Source: Gracilariopsis chorda (taxonomy: Eukaryota > Rhodophyta > Florideophyceae > Gracilariales > Gracilariaceae). Taken from it: 64,000 nt of DNA. The notes below the pieces were generated by a model that had not been told where the DNA came from, did not search any database, and saw only the letters and a list, made by a program, of their open reading frames with translations. Of the stretch, positions 62,400-64,000 are shown piece after piece; position 1 is the stretch's first letter; every line of letters begins with the position of its first letter. The position numbers were made by a program, and so were the translations under genes. The DNA lies in assembly GCA_003194525.1 (NCBI GenBank), contig NBIV01000037.1, positions 124,001 to 188,000 on the forward strand, read 5' to 3'.

Positions 62400-64000
62400 A
62401 GCTAATTGTATTCATCCAAAGTCAAACATTAAGAGTTATAAGGCTCAAGATAAAAGTTTTTAAACGTTTCCGTCACAGGTGGACGGCCCTTGACAAGAAC
62501 GAAAACCTGCGCACACGAGGAGGCCAGTAAAGAGAGTTTCTCTTCCATTCCTTGACGGTTTAGGGAAGACTGTCCCTCGCGAAGGATACTACACAGAATT
62601 GCCATGGCGGCTTGCGATTGTTTGGCTCGGGCTTCAGTCCAAAGCTGTGAGAAGTACTGCTGCTCCTGAGCCTGAAGCGGCGAGATGCCCCTGTCAACAG
62701 GGCTGAGCGAATCATGGGGCTACGACGCCGTGATAAAGGACAGATTCGCGAAGAACATGAAGTGGCCAGTTGGGGATTCTTTGAGTCTGGGGTGTGCAAA
62801 TTTAAGTAAGGAGCCGCGTTTTCATTTCCACTTGTGGAAGATGGCGAACCGGTCGTTTCGGGTACACTTATCTGTATTCTGACGCGAACGGCTGCAAATT
62901 GGGAGTTTTTGGACTGAAAGCGAGCTGGGTCTCTTTTTGGGCATGTGCCTCAGGCACACCACGCTCAACCTGACGTGCAGCGATGGATTCATGCTACGTC
63001 CACTTTCAAGATAGGGAGCCATCTCGTCTGCCGGGGATGGCGTCGTGAAGCTATAACAGGGCCTGTTAATTGGAATCAGGGGCTCTGTGAATCCTGCGAA
63101 AATAAGTATGTTTCGAACTTGTTGGAAAGCTGGTGGTCTATCACCAAAGGCGCACAGGCACTGCGAAGACTTCTTTGTACCCCATGAAAGCGTTTCAATT
63201 TTTCGTTAGGGAACGGGAGTTGCTGTAATGTATTGGGTGTAACTGTGGCTCCAACAGAGAGAGCTCTGTTCTCTTCCAAGGAAGGCGATGTGGCGCTGCA
63301 GGATCTGTTCATGTGAGCCAGGGGCTCTGCGATGTCCTGCGGAGACAACTTTCAGCCTTGCGAGAAGGCTCGTATTGAAGTCTGGCTGAATGCGCAGAGG
63401 CGCAGCAAAGACTTGCACGTTGCTTTTGGGGAATCTTTGCGTTCGTCGACAGGGCAAAGGAGGTGCTGCGATGGATTGAGTGTAGCAGAGGTGCCGATGG
63501 TGGTAGCTAAGATTTCTACCGAAGAAACATTTGTCAGCGCTTAAGCGTTTGTACATGAGAAGAAATCTAATCTGTTGCTAGAGGGGTCCAGAGACGCTGC
63601 AAGAACTTGATCATGTTATCACTGCATTTGGTATGCAAGTTTTATCGTTTTATGACCGAGTGAGGTTTCATCATTGCGATAAAGTGACATAATTTTGTTC
63701 TACATCGTTTATTCTACATGGTCTGACGTGAAAGTGTGAGAGGTTTCAACGAGGATTTTGAAAATTGGGAGAAGGCGATGATGATATAGACATCGGAACC
63801 GCTTGGGTCAGGGTGCTGTGTACTGCATCTTGAATTGCTCGGATCTCCGTAGTTGTATCCGTTGGGTGGACGTGTGGCCATATGTTTGCTGTATCAACAA
63901 CTGCCACGCGCTAGCTACAGAAGAAGGAGAGGCTATCGGCCTGTCCGAGGATCAGCTTCAATAAAATATTTTGCAGTCGTTGCAACGGTAGCATCGCTTA
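62400..64000. other. no gene recognised to the window end
   Basis: Plus-strand pieces such as CESCENKYVSNLLESWWSIT (near 63090) look coding, but frames change often and no family is recognisable. This may be another decayed element. Confidence 0.3.

Overview
The window looks like nuclear DNA of an intron-poor eukaryote. Two genes carry short spliceosomal introns (99 and 101 bp, GT...AG, CTAAC-type branch sites), the genes are eukaryotic (SEC61 gamma, a RAD5/RAD16-type ATPase with a RING finger, SLC35/TPT transporters), and most of the remaining DNA is eukaryotic transposons. A compact GC-rich gene island inside old transposons suits a florideophyte red alga, but that is inference; no marker in the window fixes the species.

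Layout. Positions 1-7100 hold the chromodomain tail of a Ty3 element, a pogo/Tigger remnant (3284-3990) and a two-gene PIF/Harbinger element (4401-6972) flanked by a tRNA-like repeat. Positions 7.4-15.5 kb are the only host gene island: two transporter-like membrane proteins tail to tail, a BTB protein, SEC61 gamma, and a RAD16-like helicase convergent with SEC61 gamma. Positions 15.5-19.2 kb have no recognisable gene. A Tc1-like element with paired inverted and direct terminal repeats occupies 19242-20813. An undeciphered broken ORF (21341-22390) and a decayed Ty3/gypsy chromovirus (22677-29450, minus) follow. A complete, probably young Copia element lies at 30671-35344, with identical 291-bp LTRs and a 5-bp target duplication.

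Positions 35.7-40.8 kb carry piggyBac and Mutator-like transposase remnants. A host ECM29-like gene fragment lies on the opposite strand at the 3' end of the Mutator gene. Positions 41-56 kb contain two diverged Helitron families with the same RepHel architecture, surrounded by hairpin-bearing tandem arrays of 456, 65 and 68 bp. The end of the window holds a Ulp1-like protease fragment, a second pogo-like transposase and a broken Uma2/DUF820-type nuclease gene.

The host genes have no obvious shared pathway beyond endomembrane functions (transporters, translocon) and DNA repair or chromatin. The most notable items are the Helitron 3' terminus with its hairpin arrays, the ECM29 fragment, the Uma2 remnant, the IR/DR Tc1 element, the intact Copia element, and a SEC61 gamma gene whose last exon supplies only two sense bases and the stop.
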